Assembly: GCA_964453665.1 (NCBI GenBank) | Contig: CAYVQT010000008.1 | Span: 5,579-69,578, forward strand | Length of the DNA stretch: 64,000 nucleotides | Direction: 5' to 3' | From: DAOUTY01 sp964453665 | GTDB taxonomy: Bacteria > Chloroflexota > Dehalococcoidia > SZUA-161 | Shown here: piece by piece, positions 50,195 to 58,201 of the stretch | How the letters are laid out: each line of letters starts with the position of its first letter | How positions within the stretch are numbered: the stretch's first letter is position 1 | Position numbers and translations under genes: made by a program | Notes under the pieces: model-generated | Told to the model about the DNA's origin: nothing | Seen by the model: only the letters and a program-made list of their open reading frames with translations | The model's database searches: none

Positions 50195-53100
50195 TTATGT
50201 TTCCAGGTCGCATCTGAGGCATCGCCTGGCCTCTTGCCTTGCTACATCCTCTGAGAAGCCTTGCTCTATCTCTTCGAAAGTACGTTTGCTTTTCTTAGCA
50301 GGAAGCTTCGGCATTTGCGCCCTGGGCTGTGTCTCCCAGGATTCCTCAACTTCCGGTTCTTGCCCGGCTGTTTCTCCGTTGCGCCTTTGCTTGAGATCGT
50401 ACATCTCTACACGAGATACATCGTTCCTGAGATGCTTATCTACTGCTATAGCTGACCTTCTCCCTGCGGCGATAGCTTCGATGATCATTCCCGGGCCGGT
50501 GACGAAGTCTCCTCCGGCGAAGACGCCGGGTATGTTGGTAGACAACCTGTTGCTGTCGACGACCAGTGTCTCCCACTTGGTGCGTTCCAGGGCGCTATCG
50601 GGGGGAAGGAATGAAAGGTCGGGAGCCTGGCCCACGGCAGCAATTACCGTGTCAGCCTCTACATAGAATTCGGAGCCGGAGACAGGCATAGGCCTGCGCC
50701 GTCCACTGGAATCGGGTTCGCCCAACGCCATGCGGATGCATTGCAAGCCAGTTGCTCTCCAGTTTGTGCTTTCTATCCTTGTGGGACTGACGAGGAAGCT
50801 AAAGCGGATGCCCTCGGCTACAGCCTCGTCGTACTCCACTTCGGTGACCGGCATCTGATCTCTGGACCGCCTGTAGTATACGTTCACCTCCTCGGCGCCA
50901 AGTCGAAGAGCGGTGCGAGCAGCATCCAGCGCCACATTGCCGCCACCGATGACAGCTACACGTTGCCCGATGTTTACCTGTCTGCCTACCTTGACATCGC
51001 GCAGGAACCTCAGACCGTAGTGGAAGTTATCGACGTCCTCCAGTTCGCCCGGTATACCTATACGCTGGCTTCTCTGAGCGCCCGCAGCGATAAATACTGC
51101 TTCAAAGTCCTCTTTCTTAAGGTCTTCCACGGTGAAGTTCGCATTGATCGGCGTATTGTATTTTATTTCGACGCCGCGCTTGGCGATGTAGTCTATCTCG
51201 TTTTGAATAACCTCTGCGGGCAGGCGAAACTGTGGTATAGCTACCGAAAGCATGCCTCCCCCCACGGGGAGGGCTTCGAAGACCGTTACCGGATAGCCCA
51301 TCTGAGCCAGGAAGTAGGCGCAGCTCAATCCGGTGGGCCCGGCTCCGACCACGGCCGCTCTCTGACTCTTGGTCTGCGGGAATGGTTCCGGATCGGGCAA
51401 TTCACTCACGTGGTCGAAATACCAGTCGGCGACGAAGCGTTTGAGCGACCTTATGGCTACTGGGTCGTCGAGTTCACCACGGCGACAGCGGCTCTCGCAG
51501 GGATGATGGCAGATGCGGCCGCAGATAGCGGGGAAGGGGTTTCGCTCCCTGATGGTCTCGACAGATTCCAGGTATTCGCCCGCGGCGATGTGAGCTACGT
51601 ACTTTGGTATATTAATACCAACCGGACACGTGTGCTGGCAGGGGGATATCATTAAAGCGTCGCACACCGCAGCCGGACATTTCTTCTCCTTTATATGAGC
51701 TTCGTACTCATCGCGGAAATATTTTATGGTGGTGAGCACGGGGTTGGGACATGTCTGCCCGAGGCCGCAGAGCGAGCATTCCTTCACAGTATTGGCTATA
51801 TTGAGCAGGGTGTCGATGTCTTCATCGCGCCCTTTTCCCTGGGTAATCCTGGTCAGAATCTCAAGCATCTGCTTTGTCCCCAGGCGGCAGGGAACGCATT
51901 TACCGCAGGACTCGGTCTGGGTGAAACTAAGGAAATATCTGGCTATTTCCACCATACAGGTGCTGTCGTCCAATACCACCATGCCACCGGAGCCCATAAT
52001 CGACCCCAGTTGAGCCAGTGAGTCAAACTCCACTGGAACGTCGAGATACTGCGCTGGAATGCACCCACCCGAAGGGCCGCCGGTCTGCACCGCTTTGAAC
52101 TGCTTGCCGCGAGGAATACCGCCTCCGATGTCGAAGATGATGGAGTCCAGGGTAGTACCCATAGGCACTTCTACCAAACCACTGTTGGCTACCTTCCCCG
52201 TGATGGCAAATACAGCCGTCCCCTTGCTTTTCTCCGTCCCGATACTGGCGAACCATTCAGCTCCCCGGTCGATAATAACGGGAACGGTGGCCAGCGTCTT
52301 CACGTTGTCGATGATGGTGGGCTTTCCATCCAGACCTGACTGTGCCGGGAACGGGGGGCGGGGACGGGGCATTCCCCGCTGGCTTTCGATAGAGGCGATT
52401 AAGGCCGTCTCTTCGCCGCAGACAAAGGCGCCGGCGCCCTCTTTGACCTGAATGTCGAAGTCAAAGCCCGAGCCAAGGATATTCTTCCCCAGAAATCCTC
52501 TCTCCCGGGCCTGTTCCAGGGCTATGCGAAATCGGCTGACCGCCAGTGGATATTCGGCACGGACATAAATATAGCCCTGGGTTGCTCCCATACCGTATCC
52601 GGCGATGGTCAACCCTTCGATAACCGCGTTCGGGTCTGCCTCAAGGATCGAGCGGTCCATGAAAGCCCCGGGGTCACCTTCGTCGGCATTGCAGATAACG
52701 TATTTCTGATCATTGGGGGAGTTGCGACAGAACTGCCATTTGCGTGCCGTAGGAAAACCGGCGCCACCTCTTCCCCGGAGACCGGACTTCGCGACCTCAT
52801 CGATAACTGCTTCGGGTGTCATCTTGACCAGGGCCTTCTTCAGCGCCTTGTACCCACCATGAGCGATGTAGTCTTCGATTTTCTCGGGATTAATGTGCCC
52901 GCAATTTCTCAGGATTATGCGCTGCTGTCCCTTATAGAATTTTATATCCGAATACAGCGGTATCGCCTGACCGGTCACGGGATCGCGGTAGAAAAGACGC
53001 TCAACGGGCTTGTCATTTTGGAGATGGGAACCAACGATCTCCGGAGCATCACCAGCCTCGACATGGGTATAGAAAATGCCATCGGGCTCGACCACGACGT

Positions 53101-53263
53101 TGGGGCCCTGCTCGCAGAAGCCGTGACAGCCGGTGAAGTCTATGCTTGTTCCTTCTAACCGCTGGCGCTCTACCTCCTCCTTGAGCGCATCGTAGACGGC
53201 GCCTGAACCGGCCGAGAAACAACCTGTTCCCTGGCAGACAAAGACTGTGCGATGGTTCTGCAT
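50195..53263 (-). CDS. NuoF-GltD (HydB-NfnB-type) fusion flavoprotein
   Basis: 1022 residues from the ATG at 53263, one base after the NuoE stop. Order: thioredoxin-like 2Fe-2S domain (CQGTGC..CHGFCEQGPNV); NuoF/HydB core with FMN site GRGGAGFPTARKW, NADH site GEETALIASIESQRG and 4Fe-4S CGKCVPCR; then CxxC-rich Fer4_20 and GltD/NfnB part with CQHTCPVGINIPKYV, FAD motif VVGAGPTGLSCAYFL and NADPH-type motif VIGGGNVALDAARTAL, ending GVFAGGDFVTGP. One chain thus has two flavin centres and two pyridine-nucleotide sites. It resembles the HydB-NfnB fusion I recall from Sporomusa-type Nfn. Best guess: part of an electron-bifurcating transhydrogenase. Confidence 0.9.
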   Translation of the reverse strand: MQNHRTVFVCQGTGCFSAGSGAVYDALKEEVERQRLEGTSIDFTGCHGFCEQGPNVVVEPDGIFYTHVEAGDAPEIVGSHLQNDKPVERLFYRDPVTGQAIPLYSDIKFYKGQQRIILRNCGHINPEKIEDYIAHGGYKALKKALVKMTPEAVIDEVAKSGLRGRGGAGFPTARKWQFCRNSPNDQKYVICNADEGDPGAFMDRSILEADPNAVIEGLTIAGYGMGATQGYIYVRAEYPLAVSRFRIALEQARERGFLGKNILGSGFDFDIQVKEGAGAFVCGEETALIASIESQRGMPRPRPPFPAQSGLDGKPTIIDNVKTLATVPVIIDRGAEWFASIGTEKSKGTAVFAITGKVANSGLVEVPMGTTLDSIIFDIGGGIPRGKQFKAVQTGGPSGGCIPAQYLDVPVEFDSLAQLGSIMGSGGMVVLDDSTCMVEIARYFLSFTQTESCGKCVPCRLGTKQMLEILTRITQGKGRDEDIDTLLNIANTVKECSLCGLGQTCPNPVLTTIKYFRDEYEAHIKEKKCPAAVCDALMISPCQHTCPVGINIPKYVAHIAAGEYLESVETIRERNPFPAICGRICHHPCESRCRRGELDDPVAIRSLKRFVADWYFDHVSELPDPEPFPQTKSQRAAVVGAGPTGLSCAYFLAQMGYPVTVFEALPVGGGMLSVAIPQFRLPAEVIQNEIDYIAKRGVEIKYNTPINANFTVEDLKKEDFEAVFIAAGAQRSQRIGIPGELEDVDNFHYGLRFLRDVKVGRQVNIGQRVAVIGGGNVALDAARTALRLGAEEVNVYYRRSRDQMPVTEVEYDEAVAEGIRFSFLVSPTRIESTNWRATGLQCIRMALGEPDSSGRRRPMPVSGSEFYVEADTVIAAVGQAPDLSFLPPDSALERTKWETLVVDSNRLSTNIPGVFAGGDFVTGPGMIIEAIAAGRRSAIAVDKHLRNDVSRVEMYDLKQRRNGETAGQEPEVEESWETQPRAQMPKLPAKKSKRTFEEIEQGFSEDVARQEARRCLRCDLET

Positions 53264-53264
53264 G

Positions 53265-53753
53265 CTATCCACCGCCTTTCCTGTCCCCGAACAGTTGCGC
53301 CACCTTCTTGGGATTCATGTTTCCGTGAGTTTCCTTTCCGATAACTATGTTAGGGGCCAGGGCGCAGACACCTATGCAGGCTACGGTTTCCAGTGTGTAC
53401 TCAAAGTCGGGGCTGGTCTCGCCCTCTTCAAGGTCGAGATTCTGCTTCACCAATTTGAGTATTGTCTTGCCACCGCGAACGTGGCAGGCCGTACCCCGAC
53501 ACACCCTGACTACCTTCCTCCCTCGCGGAGAAGTATAGAGCTGTTCGTAGAAGGTAATTACCCCCTGCACCTCGGAGGGGAATAATTTGAAGGCCCGGGC
53601 TATGGGATTGATAGCCTCTGGGGGAATATACCCGAACTCTTCCTGTATCTTCTGTAGTAGAGGAATTAAGGGCCACTTCTGGTCTTTGTAACTGGTTATT
53701 ATTCCATCTATCTGTTTGGGATCGGGTTCTGGCATTTGTTGTACCTTATCCAC
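53265..53753 (-). CDS. NuoE/HydC-type 2Fe-2S subunit
   Basis: 162 residues. Thioredoxin-like ferredoxin with the NuoE cysteine set: CRGTACHVRGG and, later, CIGVCALAPNIVI. The N-terminal helical part KDQKWPLIPLLQKIQEEFGY and GVITFYEQLYTSPRG are family-typical. It would join the NuoF flavin site to the Fe-S chain of the Fdh-like subunit, encoded 4 bp upstream. Confidence 0.92.
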   Translation of the reverse strand: MDKVQQMPEPDPKQIDGIITSYKDQKWPLIPLLQKIQEEFGYIPPEAINPIARAFKLFPSEVQGVITFYEQLYTSPRGRKVVRVCRGTACHVRGGKTILKLVKQNLDLEEGETSPDFEYTLETVACIGVCALAPNIVIGKETHGNMNPKKVAQLFGDRKGGG

Positions 53754-53757
53754 GAGG

Positions 53758-56433
53758 CTAGGTCCTTTCCAGCTTTACGGCACACGCTTTAAGTGCAGGG
53801 CTTTTTGCCCAGGGATCGAGGGCGACGCCAAACAGTTGATTGGTCGGGGTTGACGGGAAGGAAAGAGGCAGGAAGACTGTCCCATCGGGAAGTGCGTCGG
53901 TTATTTTAGCCACGGCGGTTAAATCACCTGAGGGCGAGATGACCCTGACCCCATCACCATCACTGATCCCGAATTGCGAGGCGTCCGCCTCACCAATTTC
54001 CAGGTAAGCTTCTGGAGAGAATTCGCTCAACCGTGGCGACCTGGAGCTTCTGGAACCAGTACCGGAGTGGTACAGTATGCTTCCGGTCAGCAGGGTTAGG
54101 GGATACCCGTCTTTCGGCGTTTTCACTGGCTCATATTGTACGCGGGAGAAGCGGTCGAATCCGCTTGGGAATCGGCCTTTGTAGAGGCGCCGGTTTCTCA
54201 AGGGGATCCTCTCCGATTCATCCCTGAATGTATCCTTCGACTCCAGACCCGTGTAACCTGTATCCTCATAGAGGGGGACCAGTTCCTGAATCTCTTCCTT
54301 AACTTGCTGTAGCGAGGAATAGGCCATGGGGTTGCCCATACTGTTCGCCAGCCTGATGATAATTTCCCAGTCTGGCAAGCTGTCACCGATAGGTTCGATG
54401 ACCTTGCATACCCGCTGAACCCTTCCCTCAAAATTGGTGAAAGTCCCTTCCTTTTCGGCGAAACTCGCGGCGGGCAGGACCACATTTGCCAGTTCCGCTG
54501 TCTCAGTGAGGAACATATCCTGCACCACGAGGAAATCGAGGGATTTCAAGGCTTCCCTGGTGAGAGTCGGATTGGGAAAGCTCAAGACCGGGTTCTCCCC
54601 TACAATGTATATGCCTTTGACCTTTCCCTCTCTTGTGTGATCAATCATTTCGATGGCCGTGAGCCCGGTGTCAGCGGGCGGGTCGGTGCCCCAGTGTTCC
54701 GCAAACTTCTTAATCGCCTGGGTATTTTCCACCGATTGGTATCCCGGTAACAGATCGGGCAGGGCTCCCATGTCGCACGCACCTTGCCCGTTGCAGTCTC
54801 GTTGTAGCGCAAAGATGCCTCCCCGGAGCCCAACGTTTCCGGTCAGCATCGCCAGGTTTGCCAGAGCCATTACGCTGTCAGTCCCGGTCAGGTGCTGGGT
54901 GACTCCCGCGCCATATACGATTGAAGCACGGTTGGCATCTGCAAAGAACCGGGCAGTGCGAACTACGTCATCACCTGGAACGCCGGTGACCTCCTCCACA
55001 TACTCAGGTGTGTACTTCTCCAGCCCCTTGCTCCACGTCTCATAGTTATCTGTTTTTCTGGTTACGAACTCCTCGTCCAGCAAACCCTCGGTGACGATTA
55101 CCCTTGCCATGCCATTTATAAGCGCCAAGTCGGTCCCGACTTTCGGTCTCAGCCAGATGTGGGCAAACGAAGAGAGCTTAATTTGCCGGGGATCTACGAG
55201 CAGCAGCATGGCGCCTTTATTTCTGGCTGCACGCTTCACAGCGTATCCCACGGCTGGCGCTGATGAAGTAAGGTTGGCTCCGATGACCATTATTACCTCT
55301 GACTGCTCCAGGGCATCGAGCCCATTGGTGGTGCCGGGGAAGCCGACAGCCGACCCCAGACCTACCATGCTCGGGGCACTGTACAAGCGACTGGCATTGT
55401 CGATGTTGTTGGTGCCCAGTACAACGCGAGCGAACTTCTGTAAAAGGTAATTCTCCTCATTAGTGCACTTGGAGGAGCCGAGCAAAGCTAAGCTGTTGGG
55501 CCCCTGAGTTTCCTTTATCCGCTTGAGTCCGGAGGCTACGGTATCCAGGGCCTCATCCCAGGATACAGACTTGAAATCCCCGTTCACCTTGACGAGGGGG
55601 CTCGTCAGCCTTTCAGGGCTGTGCACGAAGTCGTAGCCATAGCTTCCTTTGACACAAAGTGCGCCGCGACTTACTTCTCCCTCTTTAGCCGGTCTTGCCC
55701 GCACGATCTGCTGGTCTTTTACCTCCAGGTTGATGCCGCAGCCACAGCCACAAAACGGGCAAATAGTTGATACACTGGTTGTAATTGTACCCCGGTAGAC
55801 GCGTTTCTTTTCCATCAATGCGCCGGTGGGACATATCGCCACACAAGTCCCGCAAAATGTGCAATCCGAATCTTCGAGCGGGGAGTCATTGAGGGTCGCT
55901 GGCTTTGATGCGAATCCCCGGTGAATATAATCAATTGCGCCCTGAACGACGATCTCTTGGTCTGCCCGTATACACTTGGCGCATAGAATGCACTTGCTTA
56001 AGTCCCTTTCGATGAAAGGATTGACCTCTTCGATGGTAGCTTTTATGGGGATCCTCTGGAGGTCCACCAGCCCGACCCCCATATCGGAGGCGATCTTACG
56101 TAGCTCGCACTGGTTGCCCTTGTCGCAAACGAGGCAGGAATCGGGGTGACTTGCAAGCAGAAGCTTGATTATGGTCCTGCGGCGGTCTTGCACCTTGGGT
56201 GATTGTGTGTTTATCACCATTCCCGGTTCAATGGGCGAAACGCAGGAGGCCAGCAGCCTGCCAGAGCGTTCGTCTTCTACCAGGCAGATGCGACAGGCGC
56301 CGATCGGGGTTAAAAGGGGGTCATGGCAGAGCCTGGGTATTTCTACGCCTGACTCATGTGCCAGATCCAGGATGGTCATTCCGGGGTGGCCGCTTACTTC
56401 GACTCCGTCAAGCGTAATAGTAATAGCTTCCAA
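53758..56433 (-). CDS. NuoG/FdhA-like Fe-S molybdopterin-fold subunit lacking the FDH active-site residues
   Basis: 891 residues. N-terminal 2Fe-2S (Cys36, Cys47, Cys50, Cys64), a His-ligated 4Fe-4S site (His96, Cys100, Cys103, Cys109), a double ferredoxin (Cys148-154 and Cys191-201), and the Mo-domain 4Fe-4S Cys225, Cys228, Cys232, Cys260. At the active site FDHs read NNIDNCARL(U/C)HSP; this protein reads NNIDNASRLYSAP, so the Mo ligand is Tyr351 and the catalytic His is Ser352. The later ETHP motif is SSAP. Cofactor-binding segments (LLVDPRQIKLS, LTGNVGLRGG) survive. It is probably an electron-relay subunit like NuoG rather than a formate dehydrogenase. Starts the operon with NuoE and NuoF-GltD. 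Confidence 0.88.
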   Translation of the reverse strand: MEAITITLDGVEVSGHPGMTILDLAHESGVEIPRLCHDPLLTPIGACRICLVEDERSGRLLASCVSPIEPGMVINTQSPKVQDRRRTIIKLLLASHPDSCLVCDKGNQCELRKIASDMGVGLVDLQRIPIKATIEEVNPFIERDLSKCILCAKCIRADQEIVVQGAIDYIHRGFASKPATLNDSPLEDSDCTFCGTCVAICPTGALMEKKRVYRGTITTSVSTICPFCGCGCGINLEVKDQQIVRARPAKEGEVSRGALCVKGSYGYDFVHSPERLTSPLVKVNGDFKSVSWDEALDTVASGLKRIKETQGPNSLALLGSSKCTNEENYLLQKFARVVLGTNNIDNASRLYSAPSMVGLGSAVGFPGTTNGLDALEQSEVIMVIGANLTSSAPAVGYAVKRAARNKGAMLLLVDPRQIKLSSFAHIWLRPKVGTDLALINGMARVIVTEGLLDEEFVTRKTDNYETWSKGLEKYTPEYVEEVTGVPGDDVVRTARFFADANRASIVYGAGVTQHLTGTDSVMALANLAMLTGNVGLRGGIFALQRDCNGQGACDMGALPDLLPGYQSVENTQAIKKFAEHWGTDPPADTGLTAIEMIDHTREGKVKGIYIVGENPVLSFPNPTLTREALKSLDFLVVQDMFLTETAELANVVLPAASFAEKEGTFTNFEGRVQRVCKVIEPIGDSLPDWEIIIRLANSMGNPMAYSSLQQVKEEIQELVPLYEDTGYTGLESKDTFRDESERIPLRNRRLYKGRFPSGFDRFSRVQYEPVKTPKDGYPLTLLTGSILYHSGTGSRSSRSPRLSEFSPEAYLEIGEADASQFGISDGDGVRVISPSGDLTAVAKITDALPDGTVFLPLSFPSTPTNQLFGVALDPWAKSPALKACAVKLERT

Positions 56434-56519
56434 CAGTAGCCTCCCCTGAAAACTAATGGCCAGATAATATCTGAGTAATCAGACTGTTCCGACTATGTAT
56501 GAATATGGAGCGTTAGCGC

Positions 56520-57329
56520 TCAGGTCGAAGCTGGCGTAGGCCTTTGCAGACGCTTTCCAACATAATGTACAGCCCTAATGGCATTCACCAGCTGGGAGCT
56601 AGCAGCTCGCTTAGGAATGAATCCGTAAGCTCCTATCTGCTCGGCGGCGAGGATATTCTCCTCATCGTCGTATTGAGATAGCATGACTACTCTGGTTCTT
56701 GGGTAATCTTTATATATATGCTTGGTCGCCTCTAACCCATTCATTTCGGGCATAACTATGTCCATTATCACGATATCGGGGAAGAGATCACGTACTTTTT
56801 CCAGCGACTCCTTCCCATTCTCAGCTTGACCTATTACCTCGATGTCACTTTGCAGCTCCAGTACGGACCTGATGCCGTCCCTGACTACCGCGTGGTCATC
56901 TACTATAAGCACTTTTATGCGCTTGGTTGCCCTGTCCAGAATCGTCTGTGCCCTGGTGGCAAGCGAGCCCGGCTCGATCGGCTTGGATACATAGTCCTCG
57001 GCATCCATTAATGCCGCTTCGTCTCTTCTCCACCCTTTTACAAGTTGTTTTTCAGGTGGTGCATCCATGACTATGATCGGCAGATCCTTGGTCTTGGGGT
57101 TGTCTCTCAGCCATTGATGCAGTGAGAACGCTTCTCCGCGGGGGCTCAGTGTCCCCAGTATCACCAGGGCGGGGTCTACCTTTTTGGCTGCTTCCTGTGC
57201 CTCTGCCTTGGTGGCGGCGATGATAACCTCACATAAATCACTTTCCAGAGCGCCTTGCAAAGCTGAGGCAAAATCAGGTTCGTCGTCTACGACTAGAATT
57301 CTCCTCTTCGCCTCTTGATTCTCTCCCAT
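56520..57329 (-). CDS. Double-receiver response regulator, first receiver degenerate
   Basis: 269 residues. Receiver 1 (about 10-130) has VVDDEP but Gly59 at the phosphoacceptor site (LVILGTLSP), so it cannot be phosphorylated. Receiver 2 (about 138-255) is NarL-like with Asp190 in VIMDIVMP and IPKRAASSQLV. There is no helix-turn-helix after it. It lies upstream of the Fdh-like gene (86 bp) on the same strand and may be co-transcribed; the 57465-57500 terminator separates it from the NarL-type gene upstream. Confidence 0.85.
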   Translation of the reverse strand: MGENQEAKRRILVVDDEPDFASALQGALESDLCEVIIAATKAEAQEAAKKVDPALVILGTLSPRGEAFSLHQWLRDNPKTKDLPIIVMDAPPEKQLVKGWRRDEAALMDAEDYVSKPIEPGSLATRAQTILDRATKRIKVLIVDDHAVVRDGIRSVLELQSDIEVIGQAENGKESLEKVRDLFPDIVIMDIVMPEMNGLEATKHIYKDYPRTRVVMLSQYDDEENILAAEQIGAYGFIPKRAASSQLVNAIRAVHYVGKRLQRPTPAST

Positions 57330-57399
57330 GACTCACCTCCCACTGTCCACTTTGGTTTTTTATGGTAAATCGCATATAACTATCCGTGAATAGGGACTT

Positions 57400-57431
57400 A
57401 CCCTTGAATATGTGTGTATCAACCCTTGAAT
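57400..57431 (-). promoter_or_regulatory. Tandem ATTCAAGGGT boxes upstream of the double-receiver gene
   Basis: ACCCTTGAAT occurs at 57400-57409 and 57422-57431 (plus strand), 22 bp apart, i.e. about two helix turns on the same DNA face. They lie 70-100 bp upstream of the gene at 57329. Likely a regulator site; no clear -10/-35 pair could be assigned. Confidence 0.4.
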
Positions 57432-57464
57432 CGGTAGAAATAACCCCTTAATTATTGAAGGATA

Positions 57465-57500
57465 AAAGCAGGGGTTAACCCGAGGGTTAACCCCTGCTTT
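57465..57500 (-). terminator. Strong terminator after the NarL-type regulator gene
   Basis: AAAGCAGGGGTTAACCC (57465-57481) and GGGTTAACCCCTGCTTT (57484-57500) are perfect complements. On the minus strand it follows the regulator stop at 57548 and ends in a TTTTATCC run. Confidence 0.8.
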
Positions 57501-57547
57501 GCTTTTATAGAAGCGAAATCGCGAGAATAATCACGCTGGGGCAGAGT

Positions 57548-58201
57548 TTATACGCTTATGATTCCTCGCCGCAGTGCATATTTAACCAGGTCCAGATTGC
57601 TGTGAATCCCCAGCTTCTTCATGAGACTTGTCTTATGCCCCTCAACCGTTTTTGGAGTGATATTCAGAAGCTCCGCAATCTGTCGCGTCTTATACCCTTC
57701 CACAACTAGTTTGAGCATTTCCCGCTCCCTATCGGTGAGTTGCTCATACGGATCGTTATTAGCTTCCGTTATTGCCACACTCTGGTAGTCTTCAACGAAC
57801 AGCTTGGCTATGGAAGGAGACAGGTAAGACTCCCCGGCAAATACAGCCCTTATCCCGTGAGCAAGCTCTGAAGAAGCTGCTGTCTTGCTGACGAATCCGG
57901 TGGCTCCGGCCTGGATGGCGGGGAAAACATGTTCTTTGTCATCATACTGGGTAAGAGCCAGTATTTTGGTCCCCGCAAATTCCTTACGTATACGGCGTAT
58001 GGCTTCCAAACCACCCATTACGGGCATGGCTATATCCATCAACACGACGTCCGGCAGTAGTTCGCTCACCTTCTCCAGCCCTTCCATGCCATTGGTCGCC
58101 TCGCTCACGACCTCCATGTCCCCGGCTAAAGCCAGCAGGCTGCAAATGCCATCTCGAACGATGGCGTGATCATCTACTACCAGCACCCTGATCTTTCGCA
58201 T
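57548..58201 (-). CDS. NarL/LuxR-type response regulator
   Basis: 217 residues. Receiver with VVDDH and phosphoacceptor Asp56 in VVLMDIAMP, conserved Lys in FVSKTAASSELA, and a C-terminal LuxR HTH: LTDREREMLKLVVEGYKTRQ then IAELLNITPKTVEGHKTSLM. It overlaps the kinase gene upstream by 32 bp in another frame, a cognate pair. Possible targets include the neighbouring operon, unproven. Confidence 0.93.
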   Translation of the reverse strand: MRKIRVLVVDDHAIVRDGICSLLALAGDMEVVSEATNGMEGLEKVSELLPDVVLMDIAMPVMGGLEAIRRIRKEFAGTKILALTQYDDKEHVFPAIQAGATGFVSKTAASSELAHGIRAVFAGESYLSPSIAKLFVEDYQSVAITEANNDPYEQLTDREREMLKLVVEGYKTRQIAELLNITPKTVEGHKTSLMKKLGIHSNLDLVKYALRRGIISV

